Part shown: in pieces, positions 1 to 8,915 of the stretch | Numbering within the stretch: position 1 is the stretch's first letter | Layout of the letters: each line of letters begins with the position of its first letter | Source of the DNA: CAIKZZ01 sp036742455 | GTDB lineage: Bacteria > Pseudomonadota > Gammaproteobacteria > Steroidobacterales > Steroidobacteraceae | Direction of reading: 5' to 3' | Length of the DNA stretch: 64,000 nucleotides | NCBI GenBank assembly: GCA_036742455.1 | Contig: DAINQU010000002.1 | Coordinates: forward strand, 62,001 to 126,000 | The notes under the pieces: generated by a model | The model's database searches: none | What the model saw: only the letters and a program-made list of their open reading frames with translations | What the model was told of the DNA's origin: nothing | Program-made: the position numbers and the translations under genes

Positions 1-732
1 GCTGCCCACGTAGTGAAACAGTGCGCCGCGCGGTTGTAAGAGGCGCGCGAATTCGGTGTAGACGCTGAGCGCGTACAGTTCACCGGCGATGCCAAAGCGC
101 GGCGGGTCGTGCAGGATGACGCCGAACGCTCGCGAGGGCAGCGCCGGCAGGTGGTCGAGCACACTGCCTTCGGTCAGGGTGAGGCGCGGGTCCGCGGGCG
201 GCGACCACGGGTTCAGCGTGCGCAGCCAGCGCACCTCGGGGCTGATCTCAAACGACTGGACGTGTCGCGCGTCGCGCTCGAGGGCCGCCACCGCGAAGTA
301 GCCGAGTCCGCCACAGGTGTCGAGCACCGACTGACCGGCGACCTCCATGCGACCGACTTTGGCGTGCGCATCGTCCAGCGGCGAGACGCGCTGCGACACC
401 AACATCTTGATGCCATCGATCTCGAAGGTCGGCGGTCCCCAGTCGGTCGGAACGAGCTTGTACAACGCCGACCCAAAGCGGGAGGCGGGCGTCCAGACGC
501 CGTCCGCCCAGTAATAAATCGTGCGCTCACGCACGCGTTCCGGGAACGGCATCGGCACGCCGTCCAACCAAAAGCCGTCCTCGGCGGGCATCACCGCGCG
601 TTCGCTGCGACCGAGGTCCAGCGACACGGACACCCGCAACAGTTCGCGCTGAAAGGCCTTTTGCACCCGCTCCACCACGTCCAGGGTGAGTAACGGCGGC
701 ACAGAGGTCAGGGTCGGGGTCGCCACCGTCAT
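1..732 (-). CDS. Class I SAM-dependent methyltransferase (3' end outside window)
   Basis: The visible 244 codons begin at an ATG at 732 with a GGAG Shine-Dalgarno about 11 bases upstream. The gene runs off the left edge, so the C-terminus is missing. The middle carries a SAM-binding motif I (VLDTCGGLGYFA) followed by an acidic residue at the end of the next strand (QSFEISPE). A later motif, ILHDPPRFGIAGELY, looks like the DPP[RF] catalytic loop of class I methyltransferases, and FHYVG follows. An N-terminal extension of about 120 residues precedes the Rossmann fold. The substrate cannot be told; nucleic acid or a small molecule are both possible. It is transcribed toward the left edge and lies about 60 bp beyond the stop of the oxidoreductase gene, on the same strand. 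Confidence 0.75.
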   Translation of the reverse strand, partial: MTVATPTLTSVPPLLTLDVVERVQKAFQRELLRVSVSLDLGRSERAVMPAEDGFWLDGVPMPFPERVRERTIYYWADGVWTPASRFGSALYKLVPTDWGPPTFEIDGIKMLVSQRVSPLDDAHAKVGRMEVAGQSVLDTCGGLGYFAVAALERDARHVQSFEISPEVRWLRTLNPWSPPADPRLTLTEGSVLDHLPALPSRAFGVILHDPPRFGIAGELYALSVYTEFARLLQPRGALFHYVGS

Positions 733-791
733 GCGGTCACACTCCGGCAGTGACTGCCGCGGGGGAAAGGGCGCGCAGTGTACCGCGAGCC

Positions 792-2369
792 TTATCCACC
801 GAGCCACGCGGCCGCGCGCTCGGCGATCATGATGGTCGGCGCGTTGGTGTTGCCCGAGACGATCCGCGGCATGATCGAGGCATCGGCCACGTGCAGGCCC
901 TCGGTCCCGCGCACGGCGAGTCGCCCGTCGACGACCGCCGCGTCGTCATCGCCCATGCGACAGGTCCCGACCGGGTGGTAAAGCGTTTCGGCGCGCGCGC
1001 GTATCGATGCAATAAGCGCCTCGTCGTCGTCCACGCGCGGCGGCTCGTAGCGGTGGCCACGCCACGCGTCAAACGGGGCCTGAGCCAAGATCTGCAGTCC
1101 GTGGCGTACCGCCTCGAGCAGCACCGTGAGATCGGCCGGGGCGCTGAGATACCCCGCCTCGATGCGCGGATGCGCGCGCGGATCGGCGCTCGCCAGCGAC
1201 AGACGGCCACGGCTCTCGGGCCGCAGAATCCCGCAATGCAGGCTGTAGCCGTGCCCCGGGTGCAAGAGCCGCCCGTGGTCGTCGATCTGCACTGGCGCGA
1301 AGTGGTACTGCACGTCCGGTCGGTGCGCGGGCGCGAGCGATGAACAGAGGAAGGCGCCGGCCTCCGCGACGTTCGAACTGCCCGGCCCGTTGTGCGTGAG
1401 CAGATAGCGCAGCAGCACGGCGAGCGACGCCAACGGGCCGAAGTCGTACGTGCCGCCGCGGCTCGCGCGCACGAGGATCGTGTAGTCGAGGTGGTCTTGC
1501 AGGTTCGCGCCGACCGCCGGTAGGTCGACGCGGACCGGGATGCCCAGGCCCTCGAGGTCGGCGGCAGGTCCGATGCCCGAGAGCAGCAGCAACTGCGGCG
1601 AGGCGATGGCGCCGGCACTTAAGGTCACTTGCCCGGCGGCAAAGACGGTCGGTTGACCCTTGACGAGGGCCTCCACCCCCGTGACGCGCCGACCGCTCCA
1701 CGTGAGGCGGGTCGCGGTGGCGTCGGTCACCACGGTCAGATTGGGGCGGTGCCGGACGGGCGCGAGATAAGCCTGGGAGGTGCTCGCCCGGCGACCGCGG
1801 CGTTGCGTCACCTGATAGAGCCCCGCGCCCAAGGACGTCGCCGCGTTGAAGTCGGGGTTGCGCGGCAGACCGACGGCGACGCAGGCCTCGACAAAGGCCC
1901 GCGAGAGCGGGTGTACGTGGCGCAGGTCCGACACGCTTAACGGCCCGCCGACCCCGTGATAATCGTCTGCGCCGCGCTGTTGGTCCTCGGCCTGGCGGAA
2001 GTAGGGCAAGACGTGGGCGTAATCCCAGCCCGCGGCCTCTGCGCCCCAGTCGTCGTAGTCCTCGCGCTGGCCGCGGATGTAGCACATCGCGTTCAAGCTC
2101 GACGAGCCGCCCAAGACGCGGCCGCGCGGCCACCACAGGCAACGCCCGTTCAAGGTCGCGACCGGTTCGGTGTGGTAGCCCCATTCGACGCCCCGCAGGG
2201 ACTGGATCTTCGCGATGCCGGCCGGCATCCGAAACCACAGATGGCGATCCGCGCCGCCCGCTTCGAGCAACAACACCCGCCGGCCGGGATCGGCCGAGAG
2301 ACGGTGGGCAAGGACGCACCCGGCGGAGCCTGCACCGATGATCACATGATCGTAAGGTTGGTGGTTCAC
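792..2369 (-). CDS. GMC-family oxidoreductase (choline/alcohol dehydrogenase-like)
   Basis: This 525-residue protein is a flavoprotein of the glucose-methanol-choline family, which oxidises alcohols using FAD. The FAD dinucleotide motif GAGSAG lies at residues 12-17, with LLLEAGG about 20 residues later. The first GMC signature (GRVLGGSSSLNAM) falls near residue 75 and the second (GAIASPQLLLLSGIGP) near residue 250. The C-terminus has the catalytic-His segment YHPVGTCRMG and the NTNAPTIMIAERAA helix. Length is normal for the family. The start chosen is a GTG at 2369, because the FAD motif follows immediately and any longer frame would run antisense through the neighbouring ATPase. There is no signal peptide, so it is probably cytoplasmic. 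The true substrate is unknown. Confidence 0.93.
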   Translation of the reverse strand: MNHQPYDHVIIGAGSAGCVLAHRLSADPGRRVLLLEAGGADRHLWFRMPAGIAKIQSLRGVEWGYHTEPVATLNGRCLWWPRGRVLGGSSSLNAMCYIRGQREDYDDWGAEAAGWDYAHVLPYFRQAEDQQRGADDYHGVGGPLSVSDLRHVHPLSRAFVEACVAVGLPRNPDFNAATSLGAGLYQVTQRRGRRASTSQAYLAPVRHRPNLTVVTDATATRLTWSGRRVTGVEALVKGQPTVFAAGQVTLSAGAIASPQLLLLSGIGPAADLEGLGIPVRVDLPAVGANLQDHLDYTILVRASRGGTYDFGPLASLAVLLRYLLTHNGPGSSNVAEAGAFLCSSLAPAHRPDVQYHFAPVQIDDHGRLLHPGHGYSLHCGILRPESRGRLSLASADPRAHPRIEAGYLSAPADLTVLLEAVRHGLQILAQAPFDAWRGHRYEPPRVDDDEALIASIRARAETLYHPVGTCRMGDDDAAVVDGRLAVRGTEGLHVADASIMPRIVSGNTNAPTIMIAERAAAWLGG

Positions 2370-2495
2370 GCGGCGCAGCCCCAAAAAAAACACCCGATCT
2401 GCGCATTTGTGCACAAACAGGGCAAATATGCGAGGTACGGTCGACCCCCGATGTGCGGGACGATGGCGCATCCTCGCCATCCAAAGGACTCGCCT

Positions 2496-4001
2496 ATGTG
2501 GGTGTACGCCGTCGTCACCGGGTGCCTGCTCATCGTTGCTGCCCACGCGGCCGGCCTGCGCTCGGCGCTGGGCGGGTCGGCGTGGCAGGCGGCGCGCCTC
2601 GTCCGCGGCCTGTGGGTCGCGACGATCGCTGGGCCGAGTCTCCTCGTTCTGCAGAGTCTGGCGCGCCATGCCGGGCTGCCGGCGCTGGCGGCGTTCCTCG
2701 TCGCGGCCCTCGTCGTGCTCGGCGTTGCCTACCTCACCGGCCGTGCGGCCGCCGAGGACGGCGGTGATCGTTGGCGCCGGGGCAGCGCGGTCGAGACGGT
2801 GACAGCGTCCGGGACCGCGCCGGCGGCGGGGCTCGCGATCGGTCCGCTCGCCGTGCCGGAGGCGGACGAGCCGAAGCACTTCAAGTTCATCGGCACGACC
2901 GGCACCGGGAAAAGCACCGCCATCCACGGCCTGCTGGCCGCGGCGCTGGCGCGCGGGGATCGCGCGGTCATCGCCGATCCGGACGGCGGGTATTTGGCGC
3001 GGACCTACGCGGCGTCGCGTGGGGATGTGATTTTGAACCCCTTCGATGCGCGCAGCGCGGTCTGGCAGCCGTTTCGGGAATTGCGCGCGCCGCACGACGC
3101 GCGCGAGTTGGCACGGGCCTTGATTGGCTCGGCCAGCGGCGAGGCAGCCGCATGGCACGGCTATGCGGAAACCTTTCTCGCGGCGCTGTTCGAACAACTG
3201 CAGTCGCTCGACACCCCGCCGCTGACGGAGTTGTATCGCGCGTTGTCGTCCGCGTCGCTCACCGAACTGCGTTTGATGCTGCGCGGCACGGCGGCCGCGC
3301 CGTTGGTCGAGTCGGGCAACGAGCGGATGTTTGGGTCGGTACGCGCGATTGCGATGAGTCGTCTCGCGGCGTTGCCGTCGATCCTGCGTCAGAGTGGCGT
3401 GCATTTCTCGGTACGCGACTGGATACGCGACGGCTCCGGGGTGCTGTACCTGCCGTATCAAGCCGATCAGATCGCGACGCTCAAACACCTGATCTCGGCG
3501 TGGATGCGCCTCGCCATCTTCGAGACGATGAGTCTCGGCGAGAGCGATCGACGCCTGTGGTTTGTGGTCGACGAACTCGACGCCTTGGGCGCGATCGACG
3601 GGCTCAAAGACGCGCTCGCGCGCTTACGGAAGTTCGGCGGGCGCTGCGTCCTCGGCTTTCAATCCATCGCACAGGTCAGCGGCACCTACGGGGAGGCGGA
3701 GGCACACACGATCGTCGAGAATTGCGCGACCACGCTGATTCTGCGCTGCTCGGCCTCCGAGGGCGGCGGGACCGCGCGTTTCGCCTCGCAACTGATCGGG
3801 CAGCGCGAGATTGAGCGCGTGCAAGTGTCGCGCAGCCGGGCCTGGGGCGAACGTCGCGAGCGCGTCTCGCGCACGACGCAAGTCGCCCTCGAACAGGCGG
3901 TCCTCCCGTCCGAGATCGAGACCTTGGCCGATCTCGAGGGTTACGTGAAATTAGCCTCGCAACCGACGTGGCGGCGGATTCGACTGCCGCTCAAGCGCTG
4001 A
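2496..4001 (+). CDS. VirD4/TraD-like type IV coupling ATPase, orphan
   Basis: This 501-residue protein has two hydrophobic segments near the N-terminus (about residues 3-20 and 45-80) followed by a large ATPase domain. The Walker A motif GTTGTGKST is at residues 133-141 and is followed by ADPDGG, typical of TraD/TrwB/VirD4 coupling proteins. A Walker B-like LWFVVDELDALG lies near residue 350, with the Gln-containing motif GFQSIAQ soon after. Such proteins are inner-membrane hexameric motors that pass DNA or protein to a type IV secretion channel. No relaxase, VirB gene or origin of transfer is seen nearby, so its role here is open. The start at ATG 2496 has AAAGGA eight bases upstream. It is divergent from the GMC oxidoreductase. 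Confidence 0.85.
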   Translation: MWVYAVVTGCLLIVAAHAAGLRSALGGSAWQAARLVRGLWVATIAGPSLLVLQSLARHAGLPALAAFLVAALVVLGVAYLTGRAAAEDGGDRWRRGSAVETVTASGTAPAAGLAIGPLAVPEADEPKHFKFIGTTGTGKSTAIHGLLAAALARGDRAVIADPDGGYLARTYAASRGDVILNPFDARSAVWQPFRELRAPHDARELARALIGSASGEAAAWHGYAETFLAALFEQLQSLDTPPLTELYRALSSASLTELRLMLRGTAAAPLVESGNERMFGSVRAIAMSRLAALPSILRQSGVHFSVRDWIRDGSGVLYLPYQADQIATLKHLISAWMRLAIFETMSLGESDRRLWFVVDELDALGAIDGLKDALARLRKFGGRCVLGFQSIAQVSGTYGEAEAHTIVENCATTLILRCSASEGGGTARFASQLIGQREIERVQVSRSRAWGERRERVSRTTQVALEQAVLPSEIETLADLEGYVKLASQPTWRRIRLPLKR

Positions 4002-4063
4002 CGCGCACGGCCGCACGGACCTTGACCTGACCACGCCGGGCGCGACACCGCGCGTCCACGGGG

Positions 4064-5764
4064 TCACGGTTCGCCGCTGACGAGGCCCTCCGTGACCAAG
4101 TGCGGCGGATGGCGGTGGTGGGTGGCTTGCTCGTAGGCGTAGGCCCAGCCCAACAGGTCGCCGTCGTGCCAACGCCTGGCCGAGAACTCGAGGCCAAAGG
4201 GCAACCCGTTCGCGTAGCTGCCACCGACGACGACCACGGCGGGTACGCCGATCATGTTGACCCAACCGGTGGCCGAGTGCGGCCCTTCGGACAGCCGACC
4301 GTCTTGCGCCAGGGTCTCGTCCATCGGCGGCATCTGGATCGCCGGATACACGAGGCCATCGAGGTGTAAGCGCTCCAGCGCCTCGTCATAGCGTTTGAGG
4401 GTGCGCTCGCGCGGAACGCGCACGTTGGCATCAAAGGCCGGGTCCGTGCCGATCAGCGCTTGCGCGAGGTGCACGTCACCAACATCGCGGTTGGCCGCTT
4501 CCTCGCCCGTCACGGCCGGATACCCCGGTTGCCCCGTGACGCGTTCGTAGTCGCCGACCGAGTGGTACTCGGCCGGGCCGTAATCGGCCAAGAAGCGATC
4601 AGTGCCTTCCTTGACGTACGGGAACGTGGCGATACGGCTTGCACTCTGTGCGAACGCGTCGCCGAGGTCGTCGACGACGACGATCGTCGCCCCTTGGGCT
4701 CGCAACTCGTTCAACGCCGCTTCGAAGACGCGCCGGGTCGGCGCCTGCAGCGGTATCGCGGCATCCGCTTCGCGCGGCAGCGCGATCGCATCGGGGATTT
4801 GCGCCGGGATGCCGTGGAACGGGATCCCGGTCCCGGCGAGCACGAACGCCGGCACGCCGAAGCGTTTGCCGCGCAGTGCCGTCGCGTGGAGGTACTGCGT
4901 GTAGGGCCCGGGCTGCGCCTTCTCGGACGAGCCCAAGGTCACCGGATCCTCGGGGTCTTCGCCGGCCATCACACTGAGCGCAATCGCCGCGTCTTCGACG
5001 TTGCGTGCGATGGGGCCGGTGTTGTCGAGCAACCAGTCGAGCGGCGCGATCCCGGCGATGCTGACGAGTCCGCGGGTGGGGAACACCCCGATCAGGCCGC
5101 TGGTCGCGGCCGGCATGCGGATCGAGTTACCGGTGTCGGTGCCGTTGCCGATGAGCGCAAGGTTGCCGCTGACGCTCGTGACGGTACCGCCCGAGGAGCC
5201 GCCCGGTGAGTAGCGCGGATCGTAGGCGTTGCCGGTGCGACCGAAGGCACTCGAGCGGTTCGTGTCGGAGTTCGCCAGATCCGGCATGTTGGAGTGGCCG
5301 AGCACGATCGCGCCCGCGGCTTTGAGGCGGCGCACGATCGGCGCGTCCTTCGGGGCGACGAGCGCGTGACCGGGCAGCGTGTAACCCGCCCAACCGGCGC
5401 TCGTCACCGCACCGGCGATGGAGGTGTTCGCCTTGATCACCATCGGCACGCCCCACAGCAGGCCGCTCGGCGTGTGACCGTTGGCGAGTTCTGCGTCGAC
5501 CCGTGCCGCGGCGGCCAGCGCGTCGCGGTCAAAGACTTGTTCCACCGCGCGATACACACCGTTGTAGCGATGGATACGCTCGAGGTACCACTGCACGACC
5601 TCGGTGACCGTGTAGCGATGCTCGCTGTAGTAGCGGTGCAGCGTCGTGATCGACACTTCCGGCAAGTCGCGATCGGGGTCTTTCGCCGCCGGCGCGGGTG
5701 CCGCGGCGGCGGCGGCGGCCCAGGCGAGCAGGCTCACCGTCAGCGTCAGGGTCAGTCGGCGCAT
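4064..5764 (-). CDS. Exported amidase (amidase-signature family)
   Basis: This 566-residue protein belongs to the amidase-signature family of serine hydrolases that cleave amide bonds. A Sec signal peptide with an Ala-rich core fills about residues 1-23. The Ser-cisSer-Lys triad is visible: K111 in VIKANTS, S190 in PGGSSGGT and S214 in GTDTGNSIRMPA. The 24-residue spacing of the two serines is that of the family. The usual second Gly of GTDTGGS is replaced by Asn. The start at 5764 has GGAG a few bases upstream. It lies 62 bp downstream of the GH127 gene on the same strand and may be co-transcribed. The substrate is unknown; exported homologues are often described as peptide or aryl-acyl amidases. 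Confidence 0.92.
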   Translation of the reverse strand: MRRLTLTLTVSLLAWAAAAAAAPAPAAKDPDRDLPEVSITTLHRYYSEHRYTVTEVVQWYLERIHRYNGVYRAVEQVFDRDALAAAARVDAELANGHTPSGLLWGVPMVIKANTSIAGAVTSAGWAGYTLPGHALVAPKDAPIVRRLKAAGAIVLGHSNMPDLANSDTNRSSAFGRTGNAYDPRYSPGGSSGGTVTSVSGNLALIGNGTDTGNSIRMPAATSGLIGVFPTRGLVSIAGIAPLDWLLDNTGPIARNVEDAAIALSVMAGEDPEDPVTLGSSEKAQPGPYTQYLHATALRGKRFGVPAFVLAGTGIPFHGIPAQIPDAIALPREADAAIPLQAPTRRVFEAALNELRAQGATIVVVDDLGDAFAQSASRIATFPYVKEGTDRFLADYGPAEYHSVGDYERVTGQPGYPAVTGEEAANRDVGDVHLAQALIGTDPAFDANVRVPRERTLKRYDEALERLHLDGLVYPAIQMPPMDETLAQDGRLSEGPHSATGWVNMIGVPAVVVVGGSYANGLPFGLEFSARRWHDGDLLGWAYAYEQATHHRHPPHLVTEGLVSGEP

Positions 5765-5826
5765 GGACACGTCTCCACTCGAAATAAACGTTGATGGTAG
5801 CGTCGGGCAGGCCGCCTGTGGGGGCC

Positions 5827-7710
5827 TCATCCGGGCGCAAGGGTGGGCAGATACACCGCGTAGCGTTGGTCCTGAATGCGGTGCAGCGGCACGAAGGTGA
5901 GCGCCGACGCATCCGGCGTGCGGAAGGTGAGCGACGCGCCGGCCACGGGGCGGAGCCAGTCGCCGGGCGCGCGCAGCGCCGCGGGCAGGGTGGGGGCGGT
6001 TACGGGCTCTAAGGGGTACTCCGGCACCGTGCGCGGTGCGGTCGGGCCGGCGCGGCGATGCGCCGCGTCCAAGCCCTCGGTCCCGAGCTGCGCGGCGAGC
6101 ACCACGGGTCCCAGTTGCACGGCGACCTGGGTGTCGTCCCCGGGTAAGGTCACGGCCTCGAGGGCCCAATCGCAGCGCAGCTCCAGCACGTCGCCGTCCT
6201 GCCAGGTGCGCGTCAGGCACAGCCGACTGCCGGCGCTGGCAAAACTGTCGAGCGCTAGGCCGTTGAGGCGGGCCTCGCCGCCGCGCGCCCAGCCGGGGAT
6301 TCGGCAGGCGAGCGTCGCGCGCACCGGACGCTCGGCGGTGATCGTGAGGCGGGTGGACGGGGCGTCGGGGAAACTCGTTTCCTGGCGCAGCCCCAGCCCG
6401 AGCGCGCCCGGCGCGAGCGTCGAGGCGACCCACAACTCGACGCCGAGGGTGTCCGGCGTCTCGCTGTAAATTGCTTCACCGAATTGCGCGTGGGCTTCGG
6501 CCATGCTGCCGGTGCAGCACCAGAAGTCCGCAAGCGGTGTGCCGTAGAGTTTCCAGTAGCCTGCGGCGAGCGGAACGTAATACAACTTCTGACCGTCGGC
6601 GGGGTGTTGCACGCCCAAGATGCCGTTGACGAGCAGGCGCTCGTAGTGATCGATGTGGCGCGCGTCGCCGTCGTCGGCGTACAGCCGCCGGGCGAGTTTC
6701 ATGAGGTTGTAGCTGACACAGCACTCTTGGGTGTAGCCGGACAGTTCGCCTTTGAGGGTGCCGGCCGCGCTGTTCCAGCTTTCGCCGTTGCTGGTGCTGC
6801 CGGTCACGTAGCTGCGGTCTTCGCGCACCATTCGATCAAAATGCGTGGCCGCGGCGTGCAGTCGCGCCGAGCCGGTCACGTGCGCGCCTTCGAGCGCGCC
6901 GATGAGTTTGGGGACCGTGGTGTTGACGTGCAGTCCGGTGAGTTCGTCACGATCCTGCACGAGCGGGATGTACAGGCGCTCGTGATCAAAGCGCGCCGCG
7001 AGCGTGCTAAAGCGCGCCTCACCGCTCACCCGGCCCAACCGATACAACGCCTCGTTCAGGCCACCGAACTCCCGTTCCAGCACGCGCGCCATGGCGTCCT
7101 CGCCGAGCGGTTGCGTCCAACGCTCGATCCACAGGGCAAGGGCGCGCGCGCAGTCGAGCGCCGCCGCGTCGTGCACGTGTTCGTGCACGTCGAGTAAGCC
7201 GGCCAGCAGTTTGTGCAGCGTATAGAACGGCGCCCAAGCGCTTTGTCCGGCCCGCAGACGATCGAACAAGGTTTCGGGGAAGGCGGAGAGGTAGCCGTTG
7301 CCGTGCGCGCGCTGACAGGCCGCCAGTGCCTCGACCAGTTCGCGGGCGCGCGCAGCGGCCTCGTTGTCGCCCTGCGCGGCGTAGTGCGCCAAGGCCGACA
7401 GGTGGTGGCCCGTGTAGTGGCCACGCAGTTCATTGTCGGGCGCTTCCCAGCCGCCGAGCGGTGCCGCCGTCGACGGCAGACCGGCGGTGACGCGAAACAT
7501 GTGCAGGAGTCGCTCCGGATCGAGCGCCATGAGCGTGCGTCGGTTCACGGCACTCGCCTCGGCAAAGACGCCGGGGAGCAGGCGCACGCGCTCGCGTGCA
7601 ACGGCCGGGCGCCGCGGTGCGCTCGCCCCCAGGCGGTCGGCGCGGCTTAGGAAGGGCACCGAGACGCCGAGGGCGGAGAGCGCGAGGAAGGTTCGACGGG
7701 TCAGGGCCAT
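5827..7710 (-). CDS. GH127 family glycosidase (beta-L-arabinofuranosidase-like), Tat-exported
   Basis: This 627-residue protein matches family GH127 (formerly DUF1680), whose characterised members release beta-L-arabinofuranose from glycans. A twin-arginine signal, TRRTFLALSALG, lies at the N-terminus, so it is probably folded before export to the periplasm. The family pattern is clear: GHYTGHHLSALAHY in the N-terminal alpha/alpha barrel, then ECCVSYNLMKLARRLY and FWCCTGSMAEAHAQFGEAIY. The ECC and WCC cysteines with the Glu match the zinc-thiolate active site in which a Cys acts as nucleophile. The C-terminal third is beta-rich. Length is as expected. Export by Tat is consistent with a metal-containing enzyme. 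The start is the ATG at 7710. Confidence 0.92.
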   Translation of the reverse strand: MALTRRTFLALSALGVSVPFLSRADRLGASAPRRPAVARERVRLLPGVFAEASAVNRRTLMALDPERLLHMFRVTAGLPSTAAPLGGWEAPDNELRGHYTGHHLSALAHYAAQGDNEAAARARELVEALAACQRAHGNGYLSAFPETLFDRLRAGQSAWAPFYTLHKLLAGLLDVHEHVHDAAALDCARALALWIERWTQPLGEDAMARVLEREFGGLNEALYRLGRVSGEARFSTLAARFDHERLYIPLVQDRDELTGLHVNTTVPKLIGALEGAHVTGSARLHAAATHFDRMVREDRSYVTGSTSNGESWNSAAGTLKGELSGYTQECCVSYNLMKLARRLYADDGDARHIDHYERLLVNGILGVQHPADGQKLYYVPLAAGYWKLYGTPLADFWCCTGSMAEAHAQFGEAIYSETPDTLGVELWVASTLAPGALGLGLRQETSFPDAPSTRLTITAERPVRATLACRIPGWARGGEARLNGLALDSFASAGSRLCLTRTWQDGDVLELRCDWALEAVTLPGDDTQVAVQLGPVVLAAQLGTEGLDAAHRRAGPTAPRTVPEYPLEPVTAPTLPAALRAPGDWLRPVAGASLTFRTPDASALTFVPLHRIQDQRYAVYLPTLAPG

Positions 7711-7847
7711 GGGCGGCTACCGAGCAGGAGGGCAAGGCGGTGATCCTACCGCTGTTCTCACCGAACGGTGTGGGACGGTAGTCCCCAATGTGGCCGTCGT
7801 CGCGAACTGTGCGAGGATGGTGCGTCATCGCAGTGAGGAATGCCGGG

Positions 7848-8915
7848 ATGGTCAGCCCCCTCGAGGCACAGCAACGGTTGGACCGCATCCGCGCCTTCGA
7901 GGCGGAGCGAGCCGCGCTCGAGGCCGCTCATGTGCTCGCGTTGAGCGACGCGCAAGCCGCGGCGGTGCAGGCCTATCACGCCGGTCTCGTGGCGGATCTG
8001 CGGCGCTCGCACGAACTTGATGCGGACGCGGCCGAGCGGCGGTTGTCGCTCGGGCTGCGCGTGGCGAGCCTCATCGGCGCGCTGTCGCTGGCGGCGAGTC
8101 TGTATCTGTTGTTGGACCGCGTGATCGATGGGCTGCCCCGCGCGATGGCGACGGGGCTGTTGGTGGTGTTGCCGATGCTCACGGCGCTCGCGACCGCGCT
8201 CGTGCAGAAGGTGGAGCGCAGCGGCTACGTCGCCCGGTTGCTGGCCCTCGTCTCGTTCGCCGCGTTCGTTTACGACTTAAACGGACTGGCGGCGATGTAC
8301 AGCATCACGCCGAGCGACCGTGCGTTGCTCGCCTATGCGCTGTACGCGACGCTGCTCGCGTACGCCACGCGCTCCACCGTGTTGGTCGCGGCATCGATCC
8401 TTGCGTTTGATGCGTACGTCGCCATGCGCGTAGGCACGTTGGGGGGCAGTTACTGGCTGGATGTGGGCACGCAGCCGGAACACTTCTTCGTGCCTGCGGT
8501 GGCGCTGCTCGCGTTGCCCGAGGTCGTGGATCTCGAGCGCATCGGTTTTGCCACACAGTACCGCGTGTGGGGGCTGCTCACGCTGTTGCTGCCGGTGCTC
8601 GTGCTCGCGAACGTCGGTTCGTTGAGCGATCTGCCGTTTGGCCTGCATACGATCGAAATGGGCTATCAAGTGGCCGGCTTCGTGTTGAGCGCCGTCGCGA
8701 TTGGGATCGGGGCACGCCGCGACCAGATGGCAGTCGTGAACACCGGCGTGACGTTCTTCGTGATTTTTCTCTACACCAAGTTTTACGACTGGTGGTGGGC
8801 GAGTCTGCCGAAGTACCTGTTCTTCCTCATCATCGGTCTGACCGCCCTCGGCGCGATCGGTCTGCTGCGGACCGCGCGCCGTCGACACGGTCGTGACGTC
8901 GGAGGTGCGGCATGA
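7848..8915 (+). CDS. Multi-pass membrane protein, DUF2157/DUF4401-like
   Basis: This 355-residue protein has a charged cytoplasmic N-terminal stretch of about 75 residues with a coiled-coil look, then about nine or ten hydrophobic helices to the C-terminus. It resembles the DUF2157/DUF4401 class of bacterial membrane proteins by layout rather than by a decisive motif, and its function is unknown. The start at ATG 7848 is chosen because GAGGAA lies upstream; a longer reading from 7788 has no such site. Its stop overlaps the start of the next gene by four bases (ATGA), so the two are translationally coupled. DUF2157-type proteins are often paired with a small single-pass partner, as here. Confidence 0.7.
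   Translation: MVSPLEAQQRLDRIRAFEAERAALEAAHVLALSDAQAAAVQAYHAGLVADLRRSHELDADAAERRLSLGLRVASLIGALSLAASLYLLLDRVIDGLPRAMATGLLVVLPMLTALATALVQKVERSGYVARLLALVSFAAFVYDLNGLAAMYSITPSDRALLAYALYATLLAYATRSTVLVAASILAFDAYVAMRVGTLGGSYWLDVGTQPEHFFVPAVALLALPEVVDLERIGFATQYRVWGLLTLLLPVLVLANVGSLSDLPFGLHTIEMGYQVAGFVLSAVAIGIGARRDQMAVVNTGVTFFVIFLYTKFYDWWWASLPKYLFFLIIGLTALGAIGLLRTARRRHGRDVGGAA

Noticed and set aside
792..3488. An 898-residue continuous minus-strand reading that would fuse a basic leader to the GMC oxidoreductase
   Set aside because: The extra 373 residues run antisense to the ATPase gene, are low-complexity Arg-rich and have no homology-like motif; the FAD motif shows that the enzyme starts near 2369.
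5827..7710. GH127 gene as part of an arabinan utilisation locus
   Set aside because: Neighbours are an amidase and membrane proteins; no other arabinan enzyme, sugar transporter or regulator is near.
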